Position numbers and translations under genes: made by a program. The notes beneath the pieces were generated by a model. That model was not told the DNA's origin, did no database searches, and saw only the letters and a program-made list of their open reading frames with translations. From Pseudomonadota bacterium (GTDB lineage Bacteria > Pseudomonadota > Gammaproteobacteria > Acidithiobacillales > Acidithiobacillaceae), in contig JAKAVW010000057.1 of assembly GCA_021827445.1 (NCBI GenBank), positions 1 through 12,171 on the forward strand: a stretch of 12,171 nt of DNA, in the 5' to 3' direction. Numbering within the stretch: the first letter of the stretch is position 1; each line of letters starts with the position of its first letter. Below are positions 1-6,532 of the stretch, piece after piece.

Positions 1-51
1 ATTGGCGAGGCGCAAGCGGATTTGCAGACGGCTCTGGCGCATACGGCATAG
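1..51 (+). CDS. 3' end of an unidentified upstream gene (partial)
   Basis: Frame 1 is open from the window edge and gives 16 residues ending QTALAHTA before TAG at 49-51. The reductase gene follows 58 bp downstream on the same strand, so this could be the tail of another component of the same operon, for example a monooxygenase subunit or coupling protein. Sixteen residues are too few to identify the family, so the only support is the position and the clean stop ahead of the reductase ribosome binding site. Confidence 0.35.
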   Translation: MGEAQADLQTALAHTA

Positions 52-109
52 CACAATGGAACGCCGCTTCGTTCTGCAACGGACGAAGCGGCATAAGGAT
101 GAGCACATC

Positions 110-1138
110 ATGAGCAACTACGATATCACTATCCATACCCGTGATAAGCAACAGGTGTCCTTCGTCTGTTCTGAGGCGGAAGATTTACTCTCCGCTGCGG
201 ACAGGGAAAGCATTCTGCTTCCTTCCCAATGCCGGAAGGGAACTTGCGGAGCCTGCGTGGCCACCGTCACCGCAGGCACTTATCACCTGGGTGAAGTCAG
301 TATGGAAGCCCTGCCAGAGAAAGCGCAGGCACGAGGCGATGTACTTCTGTGCCGTACCTATCCACGAGCGGATCTGATTCTGGAGGCGCCTTATGACTAC
401 AACTACATCCGCTTTGAGCGCATTCCGGAGCGCGAGGCAGAAGTGATGGACGTCACTATGGTGGCTACGGGTACGCGACGACTGTTGTTACGCCTGCAAC
501 CCGATGAGCAAGGGGGAGCTGCGGAATTCGAAGCTGGGCAATTTATGGAAATCCAGGTACCTGGCAGCGATGCGCGTCGCGCCTATTCTCTAGCCAACAA
601 CACCAACTGGAATGGCGACCTGGAATTTTTCATCACGCTACGACCAGGTGGTGCCTTCTCTACCTATCTGGAATCCGCCTTGGTGGGCGACCGCCTGAAC
701 ATACGTGGACCACTGGGAACCTTTACCCTGAGAGAAAACGGCCTGCGGCCACGTTGGTTCATTGGTGGCGGGACAGGTCTCGTGCCGCTACTGTCGATGC
801 TGCGACGCATGGCAGATTGGGGAGAAATGCTTCCGGCACGTCTGTACTTCGGCGCAAGATATGAAGACGAACTCTTCTGTCAGGAGGAAATCCGTCAGAT
901 CCAGGATAAACTTCCCCAACTGCAGGTGAAGATATGCCTTTCACGTCCTGGCAATCACTGGGTGGATTATCGAGGCAGCGTGGTGGATGCCTTGCGCGAC
1001 GATCTGGGAAGTCTTGCCACTTTACCGGATCTGTATGTTTGCGGATCAACGCGATTGGTCCAGGGGGTGACGGAATTAGCTCTGAGCCAAGGGTTGCCGG
1101 ACTCCTGTTTGCAGTTCGAACGGTTTTTGTCCGCATAG
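110..1138 (+). CDS. MmoC-like 2Fe-2S/FAD/NAD(P)H oxidoreductase (soluble di-iron monooxygenase reductase type)
   Basis: The 342-residue protein has the order of a monooxygenase reductase that passes electrons from NAD(P)H through FAD and a 2Fe-2S centre to a hydroxylase. An N-terminal plant-type ferredoxin domain carries C41-x4-C46-x2-C49 and C81 (in LLCRTYP). A flavin-binding barrel carries RAYS at 157-160. An NAD(P) domain has GGGTGL at 219-224, a CGSTRLV motif near the C-terminus, and the final FERFLSA typical of the family. By recollection it resembles methane/propane monooxygenase reductase (MmoC) more than phenol hydroxylase reductases. I start it at ATG 110 because AAGGA lies 10 nt upstream and the ferredoxin domain begins there; the frame is open back to a TTG at position 2, but those 36 Arg-rich residues do not fit the family. 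The hydroxylase subunits would be expected left of the window. The true substrate cannot be told from the reductase. Confidence 0.85.
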   Translation: MSNYDITIHTRDKQQVSFVCSEAEDLLSAADRESILLPSQCRKGTCGACVATVTAGTYHLGEVSMEALPEKAQARGDVLLCRTYPRADLILEAPYDYNYIRFERIPEREAEVMDVTMVATGTRRLLLRLQPDEQGGAAEFEAGQFMEIQVPGSDARRAYSLANNTNWNGDLEFFITLRPGGAFSTYLESALVGDRLNIRGPLGTFTLRENGLRPRWFIGGGTGLVPLLSMLRRMADWGEMLPARLYFGARYEDELFCQEEIRQIQDKLPQLQVKICLSRPGNHWVDYRGSVVDALRDDLGSLATLPDLYVCGSTRLVQGVTELALSQGLPDSCLQFERFLSA

Positions 1139-1194
1139 TGCAATGTCTATAGACTTGCTAGAACCATTGATTTCGTCCAGCCAAGAAGGAACTC

Positions 1195-2391
1195 GTGGTA
1201 ACCATAGAAACCAATAAAGACTATCGTTTTGCCCTTCTCCATCTTGGGTTCCGCCTCTTTTTTTTGTTAGGGGCGGTATTCTCTGCTTTTGCCATCTCTG
1301 CCTGGTTCTGGTTCTATTATCACGGAACGCAGTTTCTTGATAATGGCAATTTCCCGATTATCCTGTGGCATGCCCATGAAATGATATTTGGATATTCCAT
1401 GGCCGTGGCTGTTGGTTTTTTGTTGACCGCAGTCAAAAACTGGACGGGTCACCAGACGCTTCGCGGATATGGATTATTATTACTAGGTTTGTTCTGGCTT
1501 ATGGCACGCATAATGCCGTTCACCGATTTTCCTGGCGCACTGATGATCATGGCGCTGTTCGACCTGTTGTTTGATGCCACTGTTTGCATCGCCTTACTGT
1601 ATCCTTTGGTCCGCAGCAAGCAATGGAAACAGCTTGGCATATGGTCCATATTATTACTAATGACGACAGGTAATACATTGTTCTATATAGGACTCATCTG
1701 GAAGCATCCTGAGCTGACGCAGATTGGGTTGTTTTTCGGCCTCTATCTGATTATCGCGCTGATTATGCTGATGGGACAGCGGGTAATGCCGTTCTTTATT
1801 GAAAGAGGCGTTGGTTATCCGGTGGTTTTGATGGTTCGGCCGTGGGTAAACGTCAGTAGCGTGATTCTTATGATGTTTTTTATAGTGGCTGTTGTATGGG
1901 ATCCGATTTCACTGATTACGGCTTTGGTGGCCATCGCGTTAGCGTTTTTGCAGGTTCTACAAATGATCGGATGGTATACTCCGGGCATATGGCGTAAGCC
2001 CTTGTTATGGAGTCTTTACCTGGCTTATGGATGGATATTCATTGGATTTATTTTGACTGCGCTTGTTCATTGGATACCCATCAATCCAATGTTAGGAATT
2101 CATGCTTTTGCATATGGTGGGGTAGGCATGATGACCATTGGCATGATGGCGAGAGTCTCTCTAGGGCACACAGGAAGAAACATCTTTACACCCCCACAGG
2201 CCTTGAACTGGATGTTCTTTTCGTTGTTTCTTGGTGCCATTGTGCGCGTGATTATTCCAATAATATTGCCCATGCAGTACCGAATGTGGATTGAGGTGTC
2301 GCAAGGCCTGTGGATTATTGCCTTCGTCGGTTTTATCATCGTTTATGCGCCCATGCTTATAAAGCCACGGATCGATGGCCGATATGGATAA
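1195..2391 (+). CDS. nnrS: NnrS family haem/copper membrane protein
   Basis: This is a 398-residue, very hydrophobic protein with about twelve predicted membrane segments. NnrS proteins are haem- and copper-containing inner-membrane proteins linked to nitric oxide metabolism and protection from nitrosative stress; their exact chemistry is unsettled. Family hallmarks visible here are WHAHEMIFGY (H59, H61, E62, likely metal/haem ligands), MGQRVMPFF near 193-201, and the conserved HAFAYGGVG...MARVSLGHTGR block at about 303-328 with H303 and H325. The start is GTG at 1195, chosen because AGAAGGA lies 4 nt upstream. Fifty-six bases separate it from the reductase and it overlaps the next gene, so co-transcription is likely. 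A link between NO handling and the monooxygenase reductase is possible but is inferred only from adjacency. Confidence 0.85.
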   Translation: MVTIETNKDYRFALLHLGFRLFFLLGAVFSAFAISAWFWFYYHGTQFLDNGNFPIILWHAHEMIFGYSMAVAVGFLLTAVKNWTGHQTLRGYGLLLLGLFWLMARIMPFTDFPGALMIMALFDLLFDATVCIALLYPLVRSKQWKQLGIWSILLLMTTGNTLFYIGLIWKHPELTQIGLFFGLYLIIALIMLMGQRVMPFFIERGVGYPVVLMVRPWVNVSSVILMMFFIVAVVWDPISLITALVAIALAFLQVLQMIGWYTPGIWRKPLLWSLYLAYGWIFIGFILTALVHWIPINPMLGIHAFAYGGVGMMTIGMMARVSLGHTGRNIFTPPQALNWMFFSLFLGAIVRVIIPIILPMQYRMWIEVSQGLWIIAFVGFIIVYAPMLIKPRIDGRYG

Positions 2392-2692
2392 TGAAATAAA
2401 TAGAACAACGTGGATTGTTATTTATGGAATCACAAGTGATGGGGTAAAATTCCGCCCTTCGTCGTGGGCGGAAATGCTTATTGAGGGGGTTGGGTTAACA
2501 TCCTTTGGCAGAGACCACAAAATTCATTATACAAGACATATTTGGACAATATTAACGAATGGCAATGCCGGCATTATAATGAATGGCTGGTTTAAACATG
2601 AGCAGCCTATAGCATTTGCTGAGATTATGCGCTTTGCCAATAATAATAGATTAACAGTCAATACGTATAACAATACCATCGCTCTTCTATAA
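2375..2692 (+). CDS. DUF3579-family small protein
   Basis: This 105-residue soluble protein (102 if ATG 2384 is used) has the pattern I associate with DUF3579: an N-terminal strand (WIVIYGIT), KFRPSSWAEML at 25-35, a following FG, a basic/aromatic middle, and a helical C-terminal part with AFAEIMRFANNNRL. The function of the family is unknown to me. The gene overlaps the 3' end of nnrS by 17 bp (8 bp with the later start), implying translational coupling. Its TAA stop (2690-2692) lies inside the 6-bp target duplication of the adjacent IS, so the insertion left the coding sequence intact. Base composition is more A+T rich than the reductase upstream. Confidence 0.6.
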   Translation: MADMDNEINRTTWIVIYGITSDGVKFRPSSWAEMLIEGVGLTSFGRDHKIHYTRHIWTILTNGNAGIIMNGWFKHEQPIAFAEIMRFANNNRLTVNTYNNTIALL

Positions 2693-2773
2693 CCACTGAA
2701 GTTTAGACATGCAGCCTCCTCGCCAGCTTCTATGTGTGGCGATATGGCGTAGTAAATGTGGAGCAGGATTGAG

Positions 2774-4096
2774 TCAGGCGACCTTTTTGCGGGGTGGGTC
2801 ATCGGTATCGGCCCAAAAGGCGGGGGCGGGGCACTGGAATTTCCCGGACTTCGGGTCGTAGCCCTTCCAGAATGGAACCCGCAGAAATTGCAGATGAAGC
2901 CATTGGGCCATGAGTCCTGCGGTGACAGGAGTAGCGATACGCCAGGGCGCTACTGCAGTCATGGGGAAATCTTCGGATAGGGTTTCGGCGAGGAGTTGCA
3001 CCATGGACCAAGCGATGCAGCGGATTTGCATCCAGCGTTCCAAGACGGTGCGTTTTTGCTGCCAGAGGTTATGGATGCCCCACCAGCGTTTGAGATTGTG
3101 GAAGATCGGTTCGATCTGCCAGCGGTTGCTGTAGAGGACGACGATTTCGCTGGCGGTGAGATCCGTCTCGGAAGCGAGATAGAGGCGGGTGGGAGACCAC
3201 CGATGATGCTTTTCATCGTAGATCGCACTCCATACGGCACGGACCGGATGGCCGTTCAGGAATCGTGCATTGGCGATGATGGATTGAAGACGGACCTTCT
3301 GCCGTTTCCCATAGAGATCCAGAGAGACGATCTCGGTGGGCAGCGCAGCCATGTCTTCCACGGTGTACTTGTTTCCATATATCCGAGGACGCCCGCGTTG
3401 GGATGTCCTCGGCGGTGGGTCGCGGAGCAGTACAGTATCTTTGCGCACCTGGCCGATGAACTGGCCTGCCGGCTGCAGGCCGTGCTGACGCAACAGGGGC
3501 AAGAGCAGGCGCCGCCGCATGAACCAAGCATCGGTGAGCAACCGGACGGGTACGGGGATGTGGGGTATAAAGGCGCGCAGCAATGCTCCGGCGATTTTCA
3601 GCTTGTGGGTGTTGCCGGTACTGGGCACCAGGCGCAAGCGGATGGGAAAGGAAATGGCTTTGCCGGAACGGGTACGCAGGGTCAACGCCAGACCCACCCA
3701 ATTCTGGGCGAGGACATAACTGGGGCGGTTGTGCTTATGACTGTGGTCGAAGCGGATGGCCGCGCCTGGGGCCTTGGTAGAGTGCCGCAGGACCATCGTG
3801 TCGTCGACGACTAACTCGACGATCAGGGGCTTGGGCAAGGACTGCAGGAGCCAGCGTACCTGGGTTATGGCCAACGCCTGTGTACGCAAGGACGCACGCT
3901 CCAGGAGTTTGTAATAGGTGGTCCAGTGGCAGCGGAGGGAGATGCTGCTGAGGGCGCGGGTGACCCAGCCTTCGGGCGAGATCAGGCAACCGCAAAGCAG
4001 CTCCACAAAACTGCGCCGCGAGCGGGGCGGCACGACCGTCAGAAAGTAGGAAATCCACTCCGAGAGGCGGAGGGCAACGAGACGATGAAAGGGCAT
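2774..4096 (-). CDS. IS4-family DDE transposase
   Basis: The 440-residue transposase cuts and rejoins the IS ends through an RNase H-like fold. Candidate catalytic acids are D98/D99 in LVVDDTMV, D189 in LLTDAWFM, and E329 inside the IS4 signature Y322-x2-R325-x3-E329-x6-K336. The large insert between the second Asp and the Glu is normal for this family. The frame is uninterrupted and the gene lies wholly between the inverted repeats, so it is probably functional. The start codon at 4094-4096 has only a weak GGAA upstream and sits in the outer stem of a foldable leader, which would keep translation low. Several long open frames on the opposite strand here are shadows of this gene. Confidence 0.9.
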   Translation of the reverse strand: MPFHRLVALRLSEWISYFLTVVPPRSRRSFVELLCGCLISPEGWVTRALSSISLRCHWTTYYKLLERASLRTQALAITQVRWLLQSLPKPLIVELVVDDTMVLRHSTKAPGAAIRFDHSHKHNRPSYVLAQNWVGLALTLRTRSGKAISFPIRLRLVPSTGNTHKLKIAGALLRAFIPHIPVPVRLLTDAWFMRRRLLLPLLRQHGLQPAGQFIGQVRKDTVLLRDPPPRTSQRGRPRIYGNKYTVEDMAALPTEIVSLDLYGKRQKVRLQSIIANARFLNGHPVRAVWSAIYDEKHHRWSPTRLYLASETDLTASEIVVLYSNRWQIEPIFHNLKRWWGIHNLWQQKRTVLERWMQIRCIAWSMVQLLAETLSEDFPMTAVAPWRIATPVTAGLMAQWLHLQFLRVPFWKGYDPKSGKFQCPAPAFWADTDDPPRKKVA

Positions 4097-4184
4097 GACA
4101 GTGATTCCGAGAAGCCTAAAACGCTTCTCATTGGCCGACCCTTTTTTACAAGGGTCGGCCGCACGGCACTATCACTGTGTCAAG
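4094..4184 (-). promoter_or_regulatory. Structured leader of the IS4 transposase gene
   Basis: The sequence upstream of the transposase start can fold as a three-way junction. The outer stem pairs TGACAGTGAT (4095-4104, touching the start codon) with ATCACTGTGTCA (4171-4182, two-base bulge). The two inner hairpins are GAGAAGC/GCTTCTC (4109-4115/4123-4129) and a 9-bp stem GGCCGACCC/GGGTCGGCC (4133-4141/4152-4160). On the - strand a TTGACA occurs at the outer edge, but no convincing -10 follows, so the promoter is not assigned. Sequestering the start codon in such a stem would restrain transposase synthesis; this is inferred from pairing alone. Confidence 0.45.
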
Positions 4185-4204
4185 CACTTTCGTAGCAAAA
4201 ATAG

Positions 4205-4225
4205 AAAAAACCCGGCGGAGCCGGG
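4205..4225 (-). terminator. Rho-independent terminator at the outer end of the IS, facing inward
   Basis: Read on the - strand, a perfect 6-bp GC stem with a 3-nt loop (CCCGGC, TCC, GCCGGG) is followed directly by six T residues (AAAAAA at 4205-4210 on +). It lies just inside the right inverted repeat and upstream of the transposase, so it would stop transcripts entering from the neighbouring sequence before they reach the gene. Other IS elements are known to guard against readthrough in this way. Confidence 0.7.
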
Positions 4226-4240
4226 CTGTATGTCTAAACT

Positions 4241-4450
4241 TCAGTATAACCATATGAAGTTGAGCAGGTATTTGGTGTCCAGGCCCAGCATAGTAAAAAT
4301 GCCCAACTTGCTGCGCGGGCCAAGATGGAGGGAGTATCCGCTCAGTAATGGGTAATCCCTACCGCGATAGCCGGTTGCAGTGGGCGGTAGCCTGAACTTG
4401 CCCACCCTGGGGCTACCTCCCGTTCTGTCCGGGTAGATTCCGTCAAACGA
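4241..4450 (-). pseudogene. 3' fragment of a gene convergent with the DUF3579 gene (outer-membrane-protein-like tail)
   Basis: On the - strand a frame is open from about 4450 to a stop. It encodes roughly 69 residues including GRDYPLLSGYSLHLGPRSKL and then GIFTMLGLDTKYLLNFIW. An aromatic beta-strand-like C-terminus ending in F-x-W suggests an outer-membrane or porin-like protein, but I do not recognise the family. At present the frame ends at TGA (4241-4243) inside the IS repeat. When the two IS flanks are rejoined at the single ATAACC, it ends at TAG straight after FIWL, beside the DUF3579 stop. That tail-to-tail arrangement supports a real former gene. The 5' part is missing: a TGA closes the frame at 4451-4453, where recombinase-associated sequence begins. 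Confidence 0.45.
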
Positions 4451-4454
4451 TCAT

Positions 4455-4515
4455 TAGTCGGCCATGTCGGACAATGTCCGGGAACGTGCTTGTTTAACGG
4501 GTTATCGGACATTAA
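4455..4515. promoter_or_regulatory. Candidate res site for the adjacent serine resolvase
   Basis: Ahead of the resolvase lie short inverted and direct copies of a TGTCGGACA-like 9-mer: TGTCGGACA (4465-4473), a facing half TGTCCGGGA (4475-4483), and TATCGGACA (4503-4511). Resolvases of the Tn3 group bind paired 9-12 bp half sites of this kind in the gap upstream of their gene. The three subsites of a full res cannot be delimited by eye. Confidence 0.4.
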
Positions 4516-4551
4516 GATAGACGGACGGAAGGACGGACAAAAGGGGCGATC

Positions 4552-5127
4552 ATGGCACTGATCGGCTATGCGCGGGTATCGACGGCGGAACAGGACACCG
4601 CCTTACAGACGGATGCGCTACGCAAGGCGGGATGCGAGCGCGTTTTCGAGGACACGGCTTCCGGGGTTAAGTCAGACCGGCACGGCTTGGCCGCCGCGCT
4701 GGCCTACCTGCGCGACGGCGACGTGCTAGCTGTCTGGCGGTTAGATCGGCTTGGCCGCTCCCTGCCGCACCTGATCGAAACGATAAGCGCTCTGGAAGCT
4801 CGTGGTGTCGGTTTCCGGTCGCTGACCGAAAGCATCGACACCACCACGCCGGGCGGACGGCTCATCTTCCATGTGTTCGGCGCACTGGGCCAGTTCGAGC
4901 GCGACTTGATCCGCGAGCGCACCAAGGCCGGGTTGAGCGCTGCCGCCGCTCGCGGGCGCAAGGGCGGGCGCAAGCCGGTTATTACTGCCGACAAGTTGCA
5001 AAGGGCGCGGGAGCATATCGCCAATGGGCTGAACGTCCGGGAGGCTGCGGCACGGCTCAAGGTTGGGAAAACCGCCCTCTACGCCGCCTTGCAGGCGGCC
5101 GGTTCCGGCAGTGCCGTCGACTCCTGA
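4552..5127 (+). CDS. Serine recombinase, resolvase/invertase family
   Basis: This 191-residue site-specific recombinase forms a phosphoserine link to DNA. The catalytic domain begins IGYARVSTAEQD with nucleophile S10, and conserved arginines are visible (R8, R63, R66 and R69 in WRLDRLGRS). The STPGG-like loop reads TTTPGGRLIFHVFGALGQFERDLIRERT, followed by a basic hinge (RGRKGGRKP) and a C-terminal helix-turn-helix at about 155-182 (NVREAAARLKVGKTALY). AAAGGGG precedes the ATG by about 6 nt. With no transposase beside it, and a ParA/Rep module downstream, it more likely resolves plasmid multimers, though it could equally be left from a Tn3-type transposon. Its high G+C and GC-ending codons differ from the AT-richer par/rep genes, so it may have a separate origin. 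Confidence 0.9.
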   Translation: MALIGYARVSTAEQDTALQTDALRKAGCERVFEDTASGVKSDRHGLAAALAYLRDGDVLAVWRLDRLGRSLPHLIETISALEARGVGFRSLTESIDTTTPGGRLIFHVFGALGQFERDLIRERTKAGLSAAAARGRKGGRKPVITADKLQRAREHIANGLNVREAAARLKVGKTALYAALQAAGSGSAVDS

Positions 5128-5167
5128 TTTCCGTGCCATCGCCTTCTGAAAATGACCGCAGGCTCGG

Positions 5168-5476
5168 GAGATTCAGTTCAAACGCTTGACCGGCGCCATC
5201 GATACCGGGACACCCTCGGGACGGTTCTTCTTTCATGTCATGGTCAGGTTGGCCGAGATGGAGCGGGATCTGACCATTGAGCGCAGCTGTGCCGGTTTGG
5301 AAGTCGCCCGCAAGTTCGGGTGGATGCCGGGGAAGAAGCGACTAATGACGGAAAGCAAGGTGGCATTGGCCCGGAAGCCCCCGGATAACGATACTCCACG
5401 TCGAGAGGTGGCTGAGCACATCGTGGCGTCACTGCTGACGCTATATCGTTGGATTCCGGGGGCTTCACACTCTTAA
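5168..5476 (+). pseudogene. Truncated second serine resolvase (C-terminal part)
   Basis: From about 5168 the frame gives IQFKRLTGAIDTGTPSGRFF and then the FHVMVRLAEMERDLTIERS block, a basic hinge and a degraded helix-turn-helix ending TLYRWIPGASHS before TAA. This is the latter half of a resolvase of a different subfamily from the intact one upstream. The catalytic serine domain (about 90 residues) is absent. The frame is otherwise open, so a short protein could be made from TTG 5186, but it could not recombine DNA. It begins 41 bp after the intact gene, so two recombinase loci were probably joined here by deletion. Confidence 0.8.
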
Positions 5477-5524
5477 CGGGCTTCATATTCCGAATTCTCA
5501 AGTGCGCAATCAATATTGCCAAAC

Positions 5525-5563
5525 TTGACAACTATGCTTGCATACAAATATGATTGCATAATG
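5525..5563 (+). promoter_or_regulatory. parA promoter with overlapping 8-bp-phased operator repeats
   Basis: A strong sigma-70-like promoter is present: TTGACA (5525-5530), an 18-bp spacer, and TATGAT (5549-5554). ATGCTTGCATA (5534-5544) and ATGATTGCATA (5550-5560) overlap it, exactly 16 bp apart, with weaker AT-A/G starts at 5542 and 5558 that keep an 8-bp beat. Sites of this kind over a par promoter usually bind the partition proteins for autoregulation. Confidence 0.6.
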
Positions 5564-5588
5564 TTTACTTGTATTGGAGCTTATTTGC

Positions 5589-6239
5589 ATGTTCCGTATT
5601 GTCTGCAATTCCCAGAAGGGGGGTAGCGGAAAATCTACGGTTTGCCGCGTCCTTTCCGTTCACGCAGCCCGCCTTGGGTTTTCTGTATATTTGGTGGACA
5701 CCGACACGCAAGGCACTCTGACCCAATGGCACGAAGCCAGAGAGACTGAGGAGCCTCGACGCGTGGAGTTGACCAGAGACGTCTTGGGAAAAGGCATGAA
5801 CGCACTTGCGGCACAGGGCGCGGATTTTGTTTTTGTCGACACACCACCGAATGCCAGTGAACATTTAGACGATGTCTTTGAACTGGCAGATTTGGTGCTT
5901 GTACCCATAAAACCGACACCGGACGACCTGAAAGCAGCACTGGTGACCGTTTATCGCCTAAAGAGCTTGGGAGTGCCATTTCTATTTGTAATTACGCAGG
6001 CGATCCAAAACACAAACATCACTGCTCAGGCAATTGCGGCTCTCTCCCATCACGGATCCGTCGCTGAAACCATCCTTGTGAATCGCGTCGCCTACCCGTC
6101 GGCATTCACAGACGGACGCACACCACAGGAGATTGAGCCAAGAGCACCAGCGGCGCGGGAAATTGCGTCTTTATGGGATAACATACTATCATACTTGCAT
6201 ACTGGTACCGTTGAGACAAGGAGTGAAGCGCGTGGCTAA
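5589..6239 (+). CDS. parA: ParA-family partition ATPase (small type)
   Basis: This 216-residue Walker-type ATPase segregates plasmid copies by ATP-dependent, nonspecific DNA binding. Visible motifs are the deviant Walker A QKGGSGKST (signature K10, K15), Walker A' VDTDTQG (D38, D40), Walker B VFVDTPP with D84, and VPIKPTPDDL at about 106-115. Like type Ib ParA proteins it lacks an N-terminal DNA-binding domain. The start is ATG 5589, nine bases after GGAG (5576-5579); a TTG at 5574 is also in frame but overlaps that site. The stop overlaps the next gene by 8 bp, and three CATACT repeats lie inside its last codons. The partner is the small protein downstream. Confidence 0.9.
   Translation: MFRIVCNSQKGGSGKSTVCRVLSVHAARLGFSVYLVDTDTQGTLTQWHEARETEEPRRVELTRDVLGKGMNALAAQGADFVFVDTPPNASEHLDDVFELADLVLVPIKPTPDDLKAALVTVYRLKSLGVPFLFVITQAIQNTNITAQAIAALSHHGSVAETILVNRVAYPSAFTDGRTPQEIEPRAPAAREIASLWDNILSYLHTGTVETRSEARG
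6182..6203 (+). repeat. Three CATACT repeats every 8 bp inside the 3' end of parA
   Basis: CATACT occurs at 6182-6187, 6190-6195 and 6198-6203, an exact 8-bp period. Since 8 is not a multiple of 3, the codons do not produce the pattern. The same hexamer and its complement recur around the 14-bp palindrome before rep, so this looks like a binding array for the small partition protein. Confidence 0.55.
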
Positions 6240-6483
6240 ACCATCTGCTCTAACAGTTGACGTGATGAACGCACCGCAGGTCTCGCCTATAGGTGGCTTA
6301 CCATCTCGCGGCTTTGCCGAGCCCCACCAGAACAAACAGCAAGCAGCACCTAAAAATGATGCGCTCGTGCAAATCCGTTGTTCTAAGGCGGCAGCTAAAG
6401 AGGTGAAGCGCGCTGCCGTTGAAGCGGAAATGACGATTAGCGAGTTCATGCTTGTATGCTTTCATGCTTATATGAAACGATGA
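6232..6483 (+). CDS. Small partition partner, probable ribbon-helix-helix DNA-binding protein
   Basis: The 83-residue product has a flexible N-terminal half rich in Pro, Gln and Ala, and a compact C-terminal half. That half has a short strand (ALVQIRC, about 44-50), then helix A (KAAAKEVKRAAVEAE) and helix B (TISEFMLVCFHAYMKR), the pattern of ribbon-helix-helix proteins such as ParG. The start is GTG 6232, placed 8 bp after AAGGAG (6218-6223) and overlapping the parA stop by 8 bp, the usual parA-parB coupling. The open frame extends upstream within parA, but those codons are shadow. It presumably binds the 8-bp-phased arrays in this region and activates ParA. No family name is certain. Confidence 0.65.
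   Translation: MAKPSALTVDVMNAPQVSPIGGLPSRGFAEPHQNKQQAAPKNDALVQIRCSKAAAKEVKRAAVEAEMTISEFMLVCFHAYMKR
6448..6474 (+). repeat. Three ATGCTT repeats every 8 bp inside the 3' end of the partner gene
   Basis: ATGCTT occurs at 6448-6453, 6456-6461 and 6464-6469, and the ATG of a fourth unit follows at 6472. The period is exactly 8 bp and out of step with the codons. The unit matches the ATGCTTGC repeat over the parA promoter. Confidence 0.55.
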
Positions 6484-6493
6484 TTTTTTGTTG

Positions 6494-6514
6494 GCATACT
6501 AGTATGCTAGTATG
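6494..6514. promoter_or_regulatory. 14-bp palindrome and extra half site between the partition partner gene and rep
   Basis: GCATACTAGTATGC (6494-6507) is a perfect palindrome. A further AGTATG follows at 6509-6514, 8 bp after the previous AGTATG (6501-6506). It sits in the 49-bp gap ahead of rep. A weak promoter (TTGTTG, 17 bp, TATGTG) could straddle it, so a protein bound here could control rep. It may also be part of the centromere. Confidence 0.5.
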
Positions 6515-6532
6515 TGCGAGCAAGGATAATAA

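Larger units (their letters stand above)
2695..4245 (-). mobile_element. IS4-family insertion sequence, 1551 bp, complete
   Basis: The element is bounded by inverted repeats that match at 21 of 22 positions (2695-2716 and 4224-4245; both begin ACTGAAGTTTAGACAT when read inward). The hexamer ATAACC flanks both ends (2689-2694 and 4246-4251) as a target duplication. It encodes one intact transposase on the - strand with the Y-R-E-K signature of the IS4 family. Six bases is shorter than duplications usually reported for classic IS4 members, so the subgroup is uncertain. Intact ends, gene and duplication suggest a fairly recent insertion. It landed between two convergent genes. Confidence 0.9.

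Noticed and set aside
2996..3814. 272-codon + strand open frame inside the IS
   Set aside because: It is antisense to the well-supported IS4 transposase, with no ribosome site and no family resemblance.
4133..4160. 9-bp hairpin with internal TTTTTT as a terminator
   Set aside because: The T run is in the loop, not after the stem, on either strand; it fits better as part of the transposase leader fold.
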